64,000 nt of DNA from an uncultured Sphingomonas sp. (GCF_936927845.1 NZ_CAKZHV010000032.1:1-64000); one strand, 5' to 3'; shown: positions 25,781-35,199, counted from the first letter of the stretch. Numbers and translations: made by a program. Notes: generated by a model from the letters alone, not told the origin.

Positions 25781-26578
25781 ATGCCGCGCACAATCACCGC
25801 TTATTCCAACCCGCTGATCAAGCAGGTCCGCGACCTGCGCGACAAACGCCATCGCCGCGAACAGGGGATGTTCCTGGCCGAGGGACTGCGCATCCTGACC
25901 GAGGCACGCGAGACCGGGCGTGTGCCGCGCTACCTGTTCTTCGCCGCGGCGTCAGCCGGACACCCGTTGGTCGGGGCGCTGATCGACGCGGTCGAGGCGT
26001 CGGGCGGTGAGGCGATCGAGACGACGCCGGATATCCTCTCCAAGTTGTCAGGCAAGGACAATCCCCAGGCGGTTGTCGGCGTGTTCGCGGCATTCGAGAC
26101 GTCGCTGTCCGCGCTCGACCGGACGAGGTCGCCGATCTGGCTGGTGGCCGAGCGGTTGCGCGATCCCGGTAATCTCGGCACGATCCTGCGCACCGGCGAT
26201 GCGGTCGGTGCCGGCGGGCTGATCCTCGTCGGCGAGTGCGTCGATCCCTTCTCGGTCGAGGCGGTGCGGGCGAGCATGGGAGCGCTGTTCACCGTGCCGA
26301 TCGTGCGAACCGAGTGGGCGCCCTTCCTCGATTGGCTTCGCGCCGGGCCGGGACAGTTGGTAGGCTTGAGCCTGCAGACCGAACACGATTACCGCACCGC
26401 CGATTATGCCGCGCCGACGTTCCTGCTGACCGGCAACGAGGCGCAGGGGTTGCCCGGCGATTATGAGACGGCGTGCGATCTACTGGTCAAGCTGCCGATG
26501 CTGGGCAAGGCCGACAGCCTGAATGCAGCCGTCGCGACCGCGGTGATGGCTTACGAGGTGCTCGCCCGGCATCGTTGA
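25781..26578 (+). CDS. TrmH/SpoU-family RNA 2'-O-methyltransferase
   Basis: A 265-residue knotted-fold RNA ribose methyltransferase. It has the N-terminal substrate-binding region (NPLIKQVRDLRDKRHRREQ) and the three SPOUT motifs: LRDPGNLGTILRTGDAVG, LLTGNEAQGLP and ADSLNAAVATAVMAYEV. The last normally reads SLNVSVA, so this copy varies there. The target may be rRNA or tRNA. It starts 20 bases after HPr, probably in the same transcript. Confidence 0.88.
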   Translation: MPRTITAYSNPLIKQVRDLRDKRHRREQGMFLAEGLRILTEARETGRVPRYLFFAAASAGHPLVGALIDAVEASGGEAIETTPDILSKLSGKDNPQAVVGVFAAFETSLSALDRTRSPIWLVAERLRDPGNLGTILRTGDAVGAGGLILVGECVDPFSVEAVRASMGALFTVPIVRTEWAPFLDWLRAGPGQLVGLSLQTEHDYRTADYAAPTFLLTGNEAQGLPGDYETACDLLVKLPMLGKADSLNAAVATAVMAYEVLARHR

Positions 26579-26680
26579 TACTGTTGGCGCGACATCGCGA
26601 CGCGCTCGCCTAGTTGGACGGTCCACCGCCTGACCAACAAAGATCAGCAACGAAGCGCAAAGCCGTGGGTTCTGTGCGCC

Positions 26681-27604
26681 GTGACCACTGGCTTTCCGAC
26701 CTTCCTTCGCCTTCCCGCCGCCACGCTCAACGACCTGCCCGACACGCATGTCGTGGTGTTAGGCGCGGCCGAGGCGACGCCGTATGATCCTGCCAAGCGC
26801 AGCCATTCCGCCGATGCGCCCGGTGCAATCCGAGCGGCATCGCAGCAGTTCGCCGGGCAGGTATCGCAGCACGACTTCGACCTGGACGCTACGTTGCTGG
26901 CCAAAGGTGGCGACCCGATAACGATCGGCGTCGACGTCGGCGATGTCGTCACCAAGGTACAGGACGCCGCGGGCAACCGCCACCGCATCGCCGCGGCAGT
27001 CGAGCAGGTACTGGCAGCGGGCGCGCTGCCGGTGGTGCTGGGCGGCGACGATTCGGTGCCCATCCCGGTGCTCGCCGCTTACGATCGCTTCGGTCCAGTG
27101 ACGGTGGTGCAGATCGACGCGCACGTCGACTGGGGCGGGACGATCCAGGACGAGGACAACGGCTATGGCTCGCCGATGCGGCGCGCCGCCGAGATGCCGT
27201 GGGTAACGGGCATGCTCCAGGTCGGCATTCGGGGGCTGGGCAGCGGCGAGGCGTGGCAGCACGACGACGCGCGTGCCTTCGGCGACCAGATCGTGACCGC
27301 GCGCGAGTGGCACCGGCGCGGGGCCGAGGCGGTGCTGAGCGAACGGCCGGCGGGTGAGCGCTACGTCGTGTCGATCGATTGCGACGGGATCGATCTTGCC
27401 GCCTTTCCGGCGGTTGCGATGCCTACACCCGGCGGCCTTACCTATGAGGATTGCCTCGACCTGTTCCACGGGCTCGCGGCGCGCGGGCAGATCGTCGGAC
27501 TGATCCTCGCCGAGTACGTGCCGAGCCGCGACGACCCGCAGCGGCTCTGCGCGCAGATCGCAGCGCGGCTGGTGACCGTCGCGATTGGGCTGATGCGGCG
27601 CTGA
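26681..27604 (+). CDS. Arginase/agmatinase-fold protein
   Basis: A ureohydrolase-family protein of 307 residues with a GTG start. Metal-site motifs are recognisable: GGDDSV at 121-126, DAHVD at 146-150 and SIDCDGID at 231-238. In arginases and agmatinases the first motif is GGDHS; here Asp124 replaces the metal-binding His, and no Pro follows the last Asp. It may act on a guanidine or formimino compound, but the substrate cannot be assigned. It converges with rmuC with four bases between the stops. Confidence 0.85.
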   Translation: MTTGFPTFLRLPAATLNDLPDTHVVVLGAAEATPYDPAKRSHSADAPGAIRAASQQFAGQVSQHDFDLDATLLAKGGDPITIGVDVGDVVTKVQDAAGNRHRIAAAVEQVLAAGALPVVLGGDDSVPIPVLAAYDRFGPVTVVQIDAHVDWGGTIQDEDNGYGSPMRRAAEMPWVTGMLQVGIRGLGSGEAWQHDDARAFGDQIVTAREWHRRGAEAVLSERPAGERYVVSIDCDGIDLAAFPAVAMPTPGGLTYEDCLDLFHGLAARGQIVGLILAEYVPSRDDPQRLCAQIAARLVTVAIGLMRR

Positions 27605-27608
27605 GCCC

Positions 27609-29027
27609 TTACTTCGCCGCGGCGTCGTAGCTGAGTTTGGTCAGTGGCCGCACCGCCTGCTCGCCGACCGGCAGCGACTCGATCGACTTGGTCCCGGTGT
27701 CGATGTTGAGCGCCTCGAAGCGACGCGCGCTGGTCAGCACCTGGCTCTCCAAGCTGCCGACGAACGAATTGTACGCACCCATGGCGGTGTCGAGGTTCTT
27801 GCCGAGCTTGGCGACGTGCCCGCCCATCACCGCCAGACGGCTGTAGAGCTCCTTGCCGAGCGTTGCGATCTCCTGCGCCTGCGCGGCCAGCTTTTCCTGC
27901 CGCCACACCGCCGAGACGGTGCGTGCGATCGCGATCAGGTTGGTCGGCGTCGCAAGCAGCACGCGGCGGTCGAACGCATCGTCCCACAGCTTTGGATCAT
28001 GCTCCAACGCCGCGCCGAGGAAGTGTTCGCCGGGCACAAACATGATGACGTAATCGGGCGCGTCGTCGAACTGCGTCCAATAGGCCTTGGCGCCGAGCGC
28101 GTTGACGTGGTTGCGCATCGACAAGGCGTGCGCGGCGAGGCCGAGCTGGCGCTCGTTCTCGTCTACCGCGCCGAACGCGTCCTGATAGGCGTTGAGCGAC
28201 ACTTTGGCGTCGATGATGAGCGACTTGCCACCGGGAATTCGGACGATCGCGTCGGGTCGCAGCCGCGCGCCGTCATCGAGCGCGACGCTCACCTCCATCT
28301 GGAAGTCGGTGTGCTCGGCGAGTCCGCACGACTCGAGCACGTTGCGTAGCTGCTGCTCGCCCCAGCGACCGCGTGCCTTGGGCGCGTTGCGCAGTGCATT
28401 GACGAGCTTGGCGGCCTCGCTCGACACGCGTTCCTGACCCTCGCGCATCGCCTTGATCTGACCATCCAGCTGTCCGAACGCGCTGCGGCGCTCGGCCTCG
28501 ATCCGCTGGACCCCTTCCTCGTACCGCAGCAGGCGGTCGTTGACGGGTTGCAGCAGCGCCTTGATCCCCTGCCCCGTCGCTTCCTCACTTTGGCGCAGGC
28601 GTGCCTCGGCGCGGTCGAGGAACTGCTTCTGCGCGTCGCCGAGCGCGGATTGCGCGACTTCCTTGAAACGCAGGCTCATCTCGTCGGCAGCAACCTTCAG
28701 ATCGGCGATACGCTGCTCGGCGGCGCGGCCCTCCGCTTCCAACCGCGAGACGTGGAGGCGAGCGCTTTCGCGTTCGTCGCGCACCTGGGCAAGCTCGCTG
28801 CGGAGCTGTTCGGCCACGCGGGCGCGTTCCTCGGCCCCGGCGAGATCGGCGATGGCGCGGCGGAACTGCTCGGTCTGCGCGTCGCGTTCGGCACGGGCCG
28901 CATCGCGCTCGCTGCGGAGCTGATCGCGCTCGGCGGCGACGCCGGCGGTCGCCTGGCGGGTCAGGAACCAACCCACCGCGATGCCGACGACCAGTGCGAT
29001 GAAGGCGATCAGCAGTGTCTCGGCCAT
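27609..29027 (-). CDS. rmuC: DNA recombination protein RmuC
   Basis: RmuC is a predicted nuclease-fold protein that limits recombination at inverted repeats. The 472-residue protein has an N-terminal membrane helix (LLIAFIALVVGIAVGWFLT), a long Glu/Arg/Ala-rich coiled coil at about 30-190, and the RmuC domain with RGRWGEQQLRNVLESCGL, LIIDAKVSLNAYQ and YVIMFVPGEHFLGAALEHDP. ATG 29027. An inverted repeat lies in its leader. Confidence 0.95.
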   Translation of the reverse strand: MAETLLIAFIALVVGIAVGWFLTRQATAGVAAERDQLRSERDAARAERDAQTEQFRRAIADLAGAEERARVAEQLRSELAQVRDERESARLHVSRLEAEGRAAEQRIADLKVAADEMSLRFKEVAQSALGDAQKQFLDRAEARLRQSEEATGQGIKALLQPVNDRLLRYEEGVQRIEAERRSAFGQLDGQIKAMREGQERVSSEAAKLVNALRNAPKARGRWGEQQLRNVLESCGLAEHTDFQMEVSVALDDGARLRPDAIVRIPGGKSLIIDAKVSLNAYQDAFGAVDENERQLGLAAHALSMRNHVNALGAKAYWTQFDDAPDYVIMFVPGEHFLGAALEHDPKLWDDAFDRRVLLATPTNLIAIARTVSAVWRQEKLAAQAQEIATLGKELYSRLAVMGGHVAKLGKNLDTAMGAYNSFVGSLESQVLTSARRFEALNIDTGTKSIESLPVGEQAVRPLTKLSYDAAAK

Positions 29028-29050
29028 GCGGCGCTCCGGTGGAAGGTCTG

Positions 29051-29097
29051 TAAAGTCACACCCTACGCGGCTGCGCGCGGGCCTGCGCGCGTGTGAG
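29051..29097. repeat. TAAAGTCACA element with inverted repeat upstream of rmuC
   Basis: TAAAGTCACACCC begins at 29051. TCACAC and GTGTGA (29056-29061 and 29091-29096) can pair, extended by CGCG tracts after a bulge, to make a GC-rich hairpin. TAAAGTCACA is identical to 12590-12599, which also leads an inverted repeat. The remaining 195 bases to the def stop hold no gene I can support. Confidence 0.45.
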
Positions 29098-29292
29098 GGC
29101 GGCGCAGGCGGCGGAACATAGATCGAACGACCGGTATAGGATAGGGGTTATGTGCCGCGCGGGCGTGCCGCGCGAGAAGGACGCGGGCTTCTGGATCAGA
29201 CCCGAGGTGGCGCTTGGTTCGGCGAGGCAAGACGCTTCGCACGCAACCTACCCACCCCCAGCCCCTGCCTTCCAGAGAGGGGAGCAGTGGCG

Positions 29293-29847
29293 TCAGCCGT
29301 TACGGCGCATTTTCTCAAGCTTCTTCATTAACATGCCGCGCTTCAATCGCGAGATGTGGTCGGTGAACAGCACGCCGTTCAGGTGATCAATCTCGTGCTG
29401 CATGCACGTCGCCATCAACCCGTCGAACTCCTGCTCGTGCGGCTGGCCGTCGGTGTCGAGCCAGCGGACGTGGCAGCGCGCGGGGCGGGTCACCTCGGCA
29501 TATTGTTCGGGGATCGACAGGCACCCCTCGTTGTAGGTCGAGGTTTCCTCGCTGGCCGAAACCAGCTCGGGATTAATGAACGCGTGCGGATTGCGCGTAC
29601 CACCTGCGTCGGCCTCCGCCTCGTTCTCGGCCGGCTCCTCGCCCTCGGGTCGCTCCTGCAGGTCGATGACGACGATGCGCTGGAGGATGCCGACCTGGCT
29701 GGCGGCGAGGCCGATGCCGCGCGCGTCGTACATCGTGTCGAACATGTCGGCGACGATGCCGCGCACCTCGTCGTTCACTTCCGTGACGGGCGCGCACACC
29801 TTGCGCAGGACGGGATCGGGAACCTCGACGATCGGGAGAATGGCCAT
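29293..29847 (-). CDS. def: Peptide deformylase
   Basis: Removes the formyl group from nascent proteins. The 184 residues contain the three class I motifs: GIGLAASQVG, EGCLSIPEQ and QHEIDHLNGVLF, with the Cys and two His metal ligands. Between about residues 65 and 88 there is an acidic insertion (RPEGEEPAENEAEADAGG) not found in the E. coli enzyme. It lies downstream of recR, with 33 bases between. Confidence 0.96.
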   Translation of the reverse strand: MAILPIVEVPDPVLRKVCAPVTEVNDEVRGIVADMFDTMYDARGIGLAASQVGILQRIVVIDLQERPEGEEPAENEAEADAGGTRNPHAFINPELVSASEETSTYNEGCLSIPEQYAEVTRPARCHVRWLDTDGQPHEQEFDGLMATCMQHEIDHLNGVLFTDHISRLKRGMLMKKLEKMRRNG

Positions 29848-29880
29848 GACGCGGGCAGCTAGGTCGCCGTTATTCGGGCG

Positions 29881-30477
29881 TCAAGCGACAGGGCGGCGCG
29901 CGCGCAGCGCCTGGGCGAGCGTCCCCTCGTCGAGATAGTCGAGCTCGCCGCCGACGGGCAGGCCGTGCGCGAGCTGGGTCAGCCGCACCGGATAACGCTC
30001 GAGCCGGTCGGCGACGTAGTGCGCCGTCGTCTGCCCCTCCAGCGTCGCGTTCATCGCCAGTACGACCTCGTCGATCTCGCCCTTGGCAACGCGCGCGACG
30101 AGCGGCTCGATCGCGAGATCCTCAGGCCGCACGCCTTCAAGCGCGGACAAACGCCCGCCGAGCACGTGGAAGCGACCGGGGAACAATCGCGAGCGCTCTA
30201 GTGCCCATAGGTCGCTCACATCCTCGACCACGCACAAAGATCGCGGATCACGGCGCGGATCGGCGCAGATCGCGCACGGATCGCTGGTGTCGACGTTGCC
30301 GCAGGTCGAGCAGGTCGACAGCCGCTCCTCGACCGCGGTCAGCGCGGCGCGCAGCGGCACCAGTGCATTCTCGCGCTTCTTGACCAGGTGCAGCACCGCG
30401 CGCCTGGCCGAGCGTGGACCGAAGCCGGGCAGACGGGACAGCGCCTGCGTCAGCGCCTCGATCTCGGGGGAAGCCAT
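29881..30477 (-). CDS. recR: Recombination protein RecR
   Basis: RecR with RecO loads RecA at gaps. The 198-residue protein has the N-terminal helix-hairpin-helix (ALSRLPGFGPRSARRAVLHL), the zinc finger CSTCGNVDTSDPCAIC, and the Toprim domain with VVEDVSDLWALE. The frame is open much further upstream, over fmt, but ATG 30477 gives the normal start MASPEIEALTQ. It diverges from fmt. Confidence 0.96.
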   Translation of the reverse strand: MASPEIEALTQALSRLPGFGPRSARRAVLHLVKKRENALVPLRAALTAVEERLSTCSTCGNVDTSDPCAICADPRRDPRSLCVVEDVSDLWALERSRLFPGRFHVLGGRLSALEGVRPEDLAIEPLVARVAKGEIDEVVLAMNATLEGQTTAHYVADRLERYPVRLTQLAHGLPVGGELDYLDEGTLAQALRARRPVA

Positions 30478-30555
30478 GCGTGGTATATGGCGATCCCCTG
30501 CCCTCGGCGCCAGCGTGGGGTGACGCGTGCTGCGCGATGTGGAAAAGGCGCAGCC

Positions 30556-31470
30556 ATGCGGATCGTCTTCATGGGAACCCCCGACTTCGCGGTGCCGACG
30601 CTCGACGCACTGGTGGAGGCCGGGCACGAGATCGTCGCGGCGTACAGCCAGCCGCCGCGGCCGGGCGGGCGACGCGGGCGCGAACTCGTCGCCTCGCCGG
30701 TGCAGCGGCGTGCCGAAGCGCTGGGCATCGCGGTGCGAACCCCGGTGTCGTTGAAGGGCGCGGACGAGCGGGCGGCGTTCGCGGCGCTGAACACGGACGT
30801 CGGCGTGGTCGCGGCCTACGGGCTGATCCTGCCGCAGGCGGTGCTCGATGCGCCGCGGCTCGGGTGTCTGAATGTCCACGGCTCGCTCCTGCCGCGCTGG
30901 CGCGGGGCGGCGCCGATCCAGCGCGCGATCATGGCAGGCGATACGGAGACGGGCGTCGGGATCATGCAGATGGAGGCGGGGCTCGACACCGGGCCGGTGC
31001 GACTGGAGGGGCGCACCCCGATCGAGCGCAAGACTGCGGGCGAGTTGACCGCCGAGCTGGCGCAGATGGGCGCGCGATTGATGGTCGAGGTCCTCGCCGA
31101 CGTGGACGCGCATCCGCCGGTGCCGCAGCCGAGCGACGGCGTCACCTATGCCGCGAAGATCAGCAAGGCAGAGGCGAAGATCGATTGGACCCGCAGCGCG
31201 CGCGAGATCGAGCGGATGGTGCGCGGGCTCAACCCGGCGCCGGGCGCGTGGTTCGAGGTCGCGGGCGAGCGCGTCAAATTGCTCGCCGCCGACGTGCTGC
31301 CCTTCACCTTTCCCGGCAGCGAGGGCGTGACGGTCGATGCGGCGCTGACGATCGGATGCGGCGACGGCGCGATCCGCCCGACGCTGGTGCAGCGCGCCGG
31401 GCGGGGGGTGACGAGCGCGGCCGAGATGCTGCGTGGCTTTCCGGTTCGGTCGGGCACCGAGCTCGCGTGA
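30556..31470 (+). CDS. fmt: Methionyl-tRNA formyltransferase
   Basis: Formylates initiator Met-tRNA. The 304-residue protein begins MRIVFMGTPDFAVPTLDAL and has LNVHGSLLPRWRGAAPIQRA (folate-binding and catalytic Asn-His region), with a C-terminal OB-like domain. ATG 30556 is preceded by an AAAAGGCG. Usually paired with def, here def is on the other strand 700 bases away. Its stop overlaps truA. Confidence 0.96.
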   Translation: MRIVFMGTPDFAVPTLDALVEAGHEIVAAYSQPPRPGGRRGRELVASPVQRRAEALGIAVRTPVSLKGADERAAFAALNTDVGVVAAYGLILPQAVLDAPRLGCLNVHGSLLPRWRGAAPIQRAIMAGDTETGVGIMQMEAGLDTGPVRLEGRTPIERKTAGELTAELAQMGARLMVEVLADVDAHPPVPQPSDGVTYAAKISKAEAKIDWTRSAREIERMVRGLNPAPGAWFEVAGERVKLLAADVLPFTFPGSEGVTVDAALTIGCGDGAIRPTLVQRAGRGVTSAAEMLRGFPVRSGTELA

Positions 31471-32204
31471 CGCGCTTCGCGCTGACGGTCGAATTCGACG
31501 GGCGGCCGTTCATGGGGTGGCAGCGCCAGCCGCACGGTGCGAGCGTGCAGGGCGCGATCGAGGACGCGCTGCACACGATCACCGGCGAGGTGGCGACGGT
31601 GCATGCCGCCGGGCGGACCGACGCGGGGGTGCACGGTCTCGCGATGCGTGCGCACGTCGATGTGGCAAAGGCGATCACGCCGTTTCGGCTGATGGAGGCG
31701 CTCAACGCGCGGCTCAGGCCGCAGCCGGTCGCGGTGCTGGCGTGCGAGGAAGTGGCGGACGACTGGCACGCGCGTTTTTCGTGTCTGGGGCGCTCCTACG
31801 AGTACCGCATAGTCAATCGTCGCGCGCCGCTGACGTTTGAGCGTGGCCTCGCCTGGCAGGTGCCGCAGCCGCTCGACGCGGAGGCGATGCACGCGGGCGC
31901 TCAGATGCTCGTCGGTCGCCACGACTTCACCACCTTCCGCTCGGTCCACTGCCAGTCGGCGAGCCCGGTCAAAACGCTCGCGCAGCTGGGCGTGCAGCGC
32001 ATCGGCGACCGCGTGATCGTGGAGGCGGCGGCGCGGTCGTTCCTTCACCATCAGGTGCGATCGATGGTGGGGTGTCTCGTCCTCGTCGGGCTTGGGCGGT
32101 GGAGCATCGCGCGGCTGCGCGAGGCGCTGGAGGCAGCGGACCGCGCGCAATTGGGCCTCAACGCTCCGCCCGACGGGCTGTTCTTCGTCGCCGCCGATTA
32201 CTGA
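31467..32204 (+). CDS. truA: tRNA pseudouridine(38-40) synthase
   Basis: TruA modifies U38-40 in the anticodon stem. The 245 residues show GWQRQPHGASVQGAIEDAL, the catalytic aspartate in AAGRTDAGVHGL, FSCLGRSYEYRI, and FLHHQVRSMVGCLVLVG. GTG 31467 overlaps the fmt stop. It converges with the TrmA-family gene. Confidence 0.96.
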   Translation: MTRFALTVEFDGRPFMGWQRQPHGASVQGAIEDALHTITGEVATVHAAGRTDAGVHGLAMRAHVDVAKAITPFRLMEALNARLRPQPVAVLACEEVADDWHARFSCLGRSYEYRIVNRRAPLTFERGLAWQVPQPLDAEAMHAGAQMLVGRHDFTTFRSVHCQSASPVKTLAQLGVQRIGDRVIVEAAARSFLHHQVRSMVGCLVLVGLGRWSIARLREALEAADRAQLGLNAPPDGLFFVAADY

Positions 32205-32211
32205 TGACGCT

Positions 32212-33384
32212 TCACTGGCGCGAGAAGCGCGCGGCGAGCTCGGTGTGGGTCGACCAGCGGAACTGCCCGACCGGCACGATCCAATCGAGATGATAGCCAC
32301 CTTCGCACATGATCTTGGCATCGCGCGCGAAGCTACTGGGATTGCACGAAACATAGGCGACGTGCGGAACGCGTGCGGCAGCGAGCGCGTCGATCTGCTC
32401 GCGCGCACCGGCGCGCGGCGGATCGAGCACGACCGCGTCAAAGCGGTCGAGCTCGGCGGTGGTGAGCGGGCGACGGTAAAGGTCGCGGTGCTCGGTGAAG
32501 ACGAGCCGCTGCGCCCGGTCGGCGCCAGCCTTCAATGACAGGATCGCGTCGCGCCCGCCCTCGGCGGCATAGACGCGGCCGGGCAACGAAAGCGCGAAGG
32601 TGCCCAGCCCGGCGAACAGGTCGGCGGTGATCCGCGGCGTGCCGATCGCCTCGTGCACCGCGGCAACCAGCGCCGCTTCGCCCTCGCGAGTCGCCTGGAG
32701 GAAGGCGGCGGGGGGTAGCGGTACCGGCGTGTTGCCGAGCGTGATCGTGACCGCGTCGGGCTCCCAATGCGTCTCGGGCCCGAGCCCATCGTCGAACGCG
32801 ATCCGCGCGACGCGGTGCGCCTGCGCGAAGTCGGTGATCGCATCGGCGTGGCTAAGGCCCGAAGGCGTCACGCCGGTGATCAGCACGTCGACGCCCTGAT
32901 CGGCGAGGATCAGGTGGACGTCGAGCCGGCGCTTGGGTTTGAACACCGGCAGCAGCCGCTTGAGCGGACGCACCAGCGCGAACAGCTCGGGCGCGAGCAC
33001 GTGACACTCGTGCAAGTCGATCAGCTGGTGACTCTTCTCGGCCGCAAAGCCGAGCCGGCCGGCGGGGTCGTAGTGGAGCGTCGCGCGACGACGCGTCCGC
33101 GGCGGGGAAAGCTGCGCTGCGCGTATCTCGGTCGTCAGCCCCTGCGCGGAGAGCGCCCCGGCGATGCGGTCGGTCAGGAAGGCGGACCAGCTCTCGTCGT
33201 CCAGGTGCTGGAGCTGGCACCCGCCGCACTCGGGAAAATGGCGGCAGGGCGGCGTCTGGTGGTGCGGGCCGGGGGTGATCGTACCGTCGGGCGCGAGGTG
33301 GTCGCCGGGGGCGGCCAGGCGCACGTGGCGACCGTCGTCGGCCACGCCTTCGCCGCGCGCCGCAACACGTGTAATGATGCTCAT
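32212..33384 (-). CDS. RlmD/TrmA-family RNA m5U methyltransferase
   Basis: A SAM-dependent RNA uridine-5 methyltransferase, 390 residues. An iron-sulfur cluster is implied by CRHFPECGGCQLQH near residues 47-60; the third catalytic region is LDPPRAGAREQIDAL and the active Cys is in VAYVSCNPSSFARD. The SAM motif is ADLFAGLGTFALSL. The N-terminal TRAM-like domain is short. It is probably an rRNA rather than tRNA enzyme. ATG 33384 follows an in-frame GTG. Confidence 0.88.
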   Translation of the reverse strand: MSIITRVAARGEGVADDGRHVRLAAPGDHLAPDGTITPGPHHQTPPCRHFPECGGCQLQHLDDESWSAFLTDRIAGALSAQGLTTEIRAAQLSPPRTRRRATLHYDPAGRLGFAAEKSHQLIDLHECHVLAPELFALVRPLKRLLPVFKPKRRLDVHLILADQGVDVLITGVTPSGLSHADAITDFAQAHRVARIAFDDGLGPETHWEPDAVTITLGNTPVPLPPAAFLQATREGEAALVAAVHEAIGTPRITADLFAGLGTFALSLPGRVYAAEGGRDAILSLKAGADRAQRLVFTEHRDLYRRPLTTAELDRFDAVVLDPPRAGAREQIDALAAARVPHVAYVSCNPSSFARDAKIMCEGGYHLDWIVPVGQFRWSTHTELAARFSRQ

Positions 33385-33415
33385 CACCGCGCCCTAGAGC
33401 GATTTGCGCGGTCCG

Positions 33416-34798
33416 TCACGACGCTGCGGCGCGCGCACCCGCCAGCGCGCGGGCGAGCTCGTCAGCGATGAAGGCCGCGCCGCACGCGCGCGCTGCTTCG
33501 CCGTGAAGCCAGACGCCCGCGGCGGCGGCATCGAGCGGGTCAAACCCGGCGGCGAGACGCGCCGCGATCGCGCCCGCGAGGACGTCGCCGCTGCCGGCGG
33601 TCGACAGCCAGTTGCTCGCGGCGGGTGCAAGGCGAGCCCGGCCATCGGGCGCGGCAATCACGGTGTCGGCGCCCTTGAACACGACGACCGCACGCGCCGC
33701 CTGCGCGGCGTCGCGCGCGCGGTCGAGCTTGCTGCCCTGCCCTTCTCCGAACAGCGCCGCGAATTCACCCGCGTGCGGGGTCAGGATTACCGGCTCGGCG
33801 CGGGCGCGGATCAGCTCGGGCGTGACGAGATGCAGCGCATCGCCGTCTATAATCAGGGGGTGGCGGCACGCCAGCGTGCGTTCGACCAGCACGCGCATCG
33901 CCTCATCGCGGCCGAGCCCCGGCCCAATCACCAATGCCCCGATTCGCCGATCGTCGAGCACCTCGTCGCTGAGCGCGCGACGGACGAGCGCGTGCGGCGC
34001 GGCGGGGATCGTCGCGCCGAGCAGTACGACATAGCCCGCGCCCGCGTGCATCGCCGCGCTCGCCGCCAGCTCGGCCGCGCCCGCCATTCGCCCCTTGATG
34101 ATCGCGACCATGCCGCGGTTGAACTTGTGCGAAGACGGGCCCGGCGCTGGCAGGCGCGGTGGCGCGACAACGCACGTCCGGTCGCCTGCCTCCACGCCGA
34201 TCTCGATCAGCCGCAACGCGCCGCAGACCTGCGCGGCGGGTTGCAGCAGGTGCGCGGGCTTGAGCGCGCCAAGCGCCAACGTGATGCTGGCGTGATAGGG
34301 GCAACCCAGCAGCGCGCCGCTGTCGCCGTCCATCCCGCTCGGCAGATCGATCGCAACCGTCAGGTGCGCCGCCGCAGACAGGCGCTCCAGGCGCGCCGCT
34401 GTTGCATCGTCAAGCGCGCGCGACAGGCCAATACCGAACAGCGCGTCCACCAGAACGGGCGCGGGCTCAGCCGTTGCGAATGACTCGACCGTGCCCTGCC
34501 AGGCACCGCGGGCGAGACGAGCCGCATCGGTCCGGGGCTCGGCCAGTGCGGCGACGCGCACCGGATGGCCGAACGCGGCGAGCGTGGCCGCGATCACGTA
34601 ACCGTCGCCGCCGTTGTTGCCGGGGCCGCACAACACCAGCACCTCGCCCCCGGCGGACAGGCGACGGATCGCGTGCGCGCAAGCCTCCCCTGCGCGCCGC
34701 ATCATCGCTTGCGGACTGTCGCCGCCCGCGAAGGCGCGTGCCTCCGCCGCGCGCATCTCGGCGACGGTCAGGACGGCGGCATCCGCGATCGGCGTCAC
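33416..34798 (-). CDS. nnr: Bifunctional NAD(P)HX epimerase/dehydratase
   Basis: Repairs hydrated NADH and NADPH. The 460-residue protein fuses an N-terminal epimerase domain (LCGPGNNGGDGYVIAATLA; DALFGIGLSR; IDLPSGMDGDSG) with a C-terminal ADP/ATP-dependent dehydratase (KFNRGMVAIIKGRMAGAAEL; VIGPGLGRDEA; LTPHAGEFAALFG; AGSGDVLAGAIAA). GTG 34798 overlaps the stop of the upstream lipoprotein gene, so they are coupled. Confidence 0.95.
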   Translation of the reverse strand: MTPIADAAVLTVAEMRAAEARAFAGGDSPQAMMRRAGEACAHAIRRLSAGGEVLVLCGPGNNGGDGYVIAATLAAFGHPVRVAALAEPRTDAARLARGAWQGTVESFATAEPAPVLVDALFGIGLSRALDDATAARLERLSAAAHLTVAIDLPSGMDGDSGALLGCPYHASITLALGALKPAHLLQPAAQVCGALRLIEIGVEAGDRTCVVAPPRLPAPGPSSHKFNRGMVAIIKGRMAGAAELAASAAMHAGAGYVVLLGATIPAAPHALVRRALSDEVLDDRRIGALVIGPGLGRDEAMRVLVERTLACRHPLIIDGDALHLVTPELIRARAEPVILTPHAGEFAALFGEGQGSKLDRARDAAQAARAVVVFKGADTVIAAPDGRARLAPAASNWLSTAGSGDVLAGAIAARLAAGFDPLDAAAAGVWLHGEAARACGAAFIADELARALAGARAAAS

Positions 34799-35199
34799 TT
34801 CGCCGCCGCACCCCTCACGGTCGCGGGCAGGCGATAGATGTCGTCGCCGAGCGCGACCTCGATCTCGTTCGCGCCCACCAGCGTCACCTGCGCCGGCAGC
34901 GCGCCATCGGCGGCGACCACGCCGCGACCGTCCTTGGTGACGAGCAGGCGGCGAAATCCCCCGTCGGGATGCCGAACGGTCAACACGAGCCCGCGGTCGC
35001 TTTCCTGCCGCTCGACGCTGCACACGCGCGACAAGGTGGCGGCGGCACCGACCGCGCAGTTGAGCAGACCATCGTCCGCCGCCTCCTGGTCCTGCACTGC
35101 CTCGACGTTCGCCAGCACCTGCGTGTTCGCGGTCTGCTCGGGCGAGCAGGCGGCGGCGAGGCAGGCGAGCACGATCGCGCTAGATGTCCGCGTAGACAT
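34795..35199 (-). CDS. Small putative lipoprotein
   Basis: A 134-residue protein with a lipoprotein signal: MSTRTSSAIVLACLAAAC followed by SPEQ, giving a lipobox LAAAC. The mature part has two cysteines (LLNCAVG, SRVCSVE) and a strand-rich end. I recognise no domain. It overlaps ilvD by 20 bases and is coupled to nnr. An open frame extends about 80 codons upstream over ilvD, but the lipobox fixes the start at 35199. Confidence 0.75.
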   Translation of the reverse strand: MSTRTSSAIVLACLAAACSPEQTANTQVLANVEAVQDQEAADDGLLNCAVGAAATLSRVCSVERQESDRGLVLTVRHPDGGFRRLLVTKDGRGVVAADGALPAQVTLVGANEIEVALGDDIYRLPATVRGAAAK

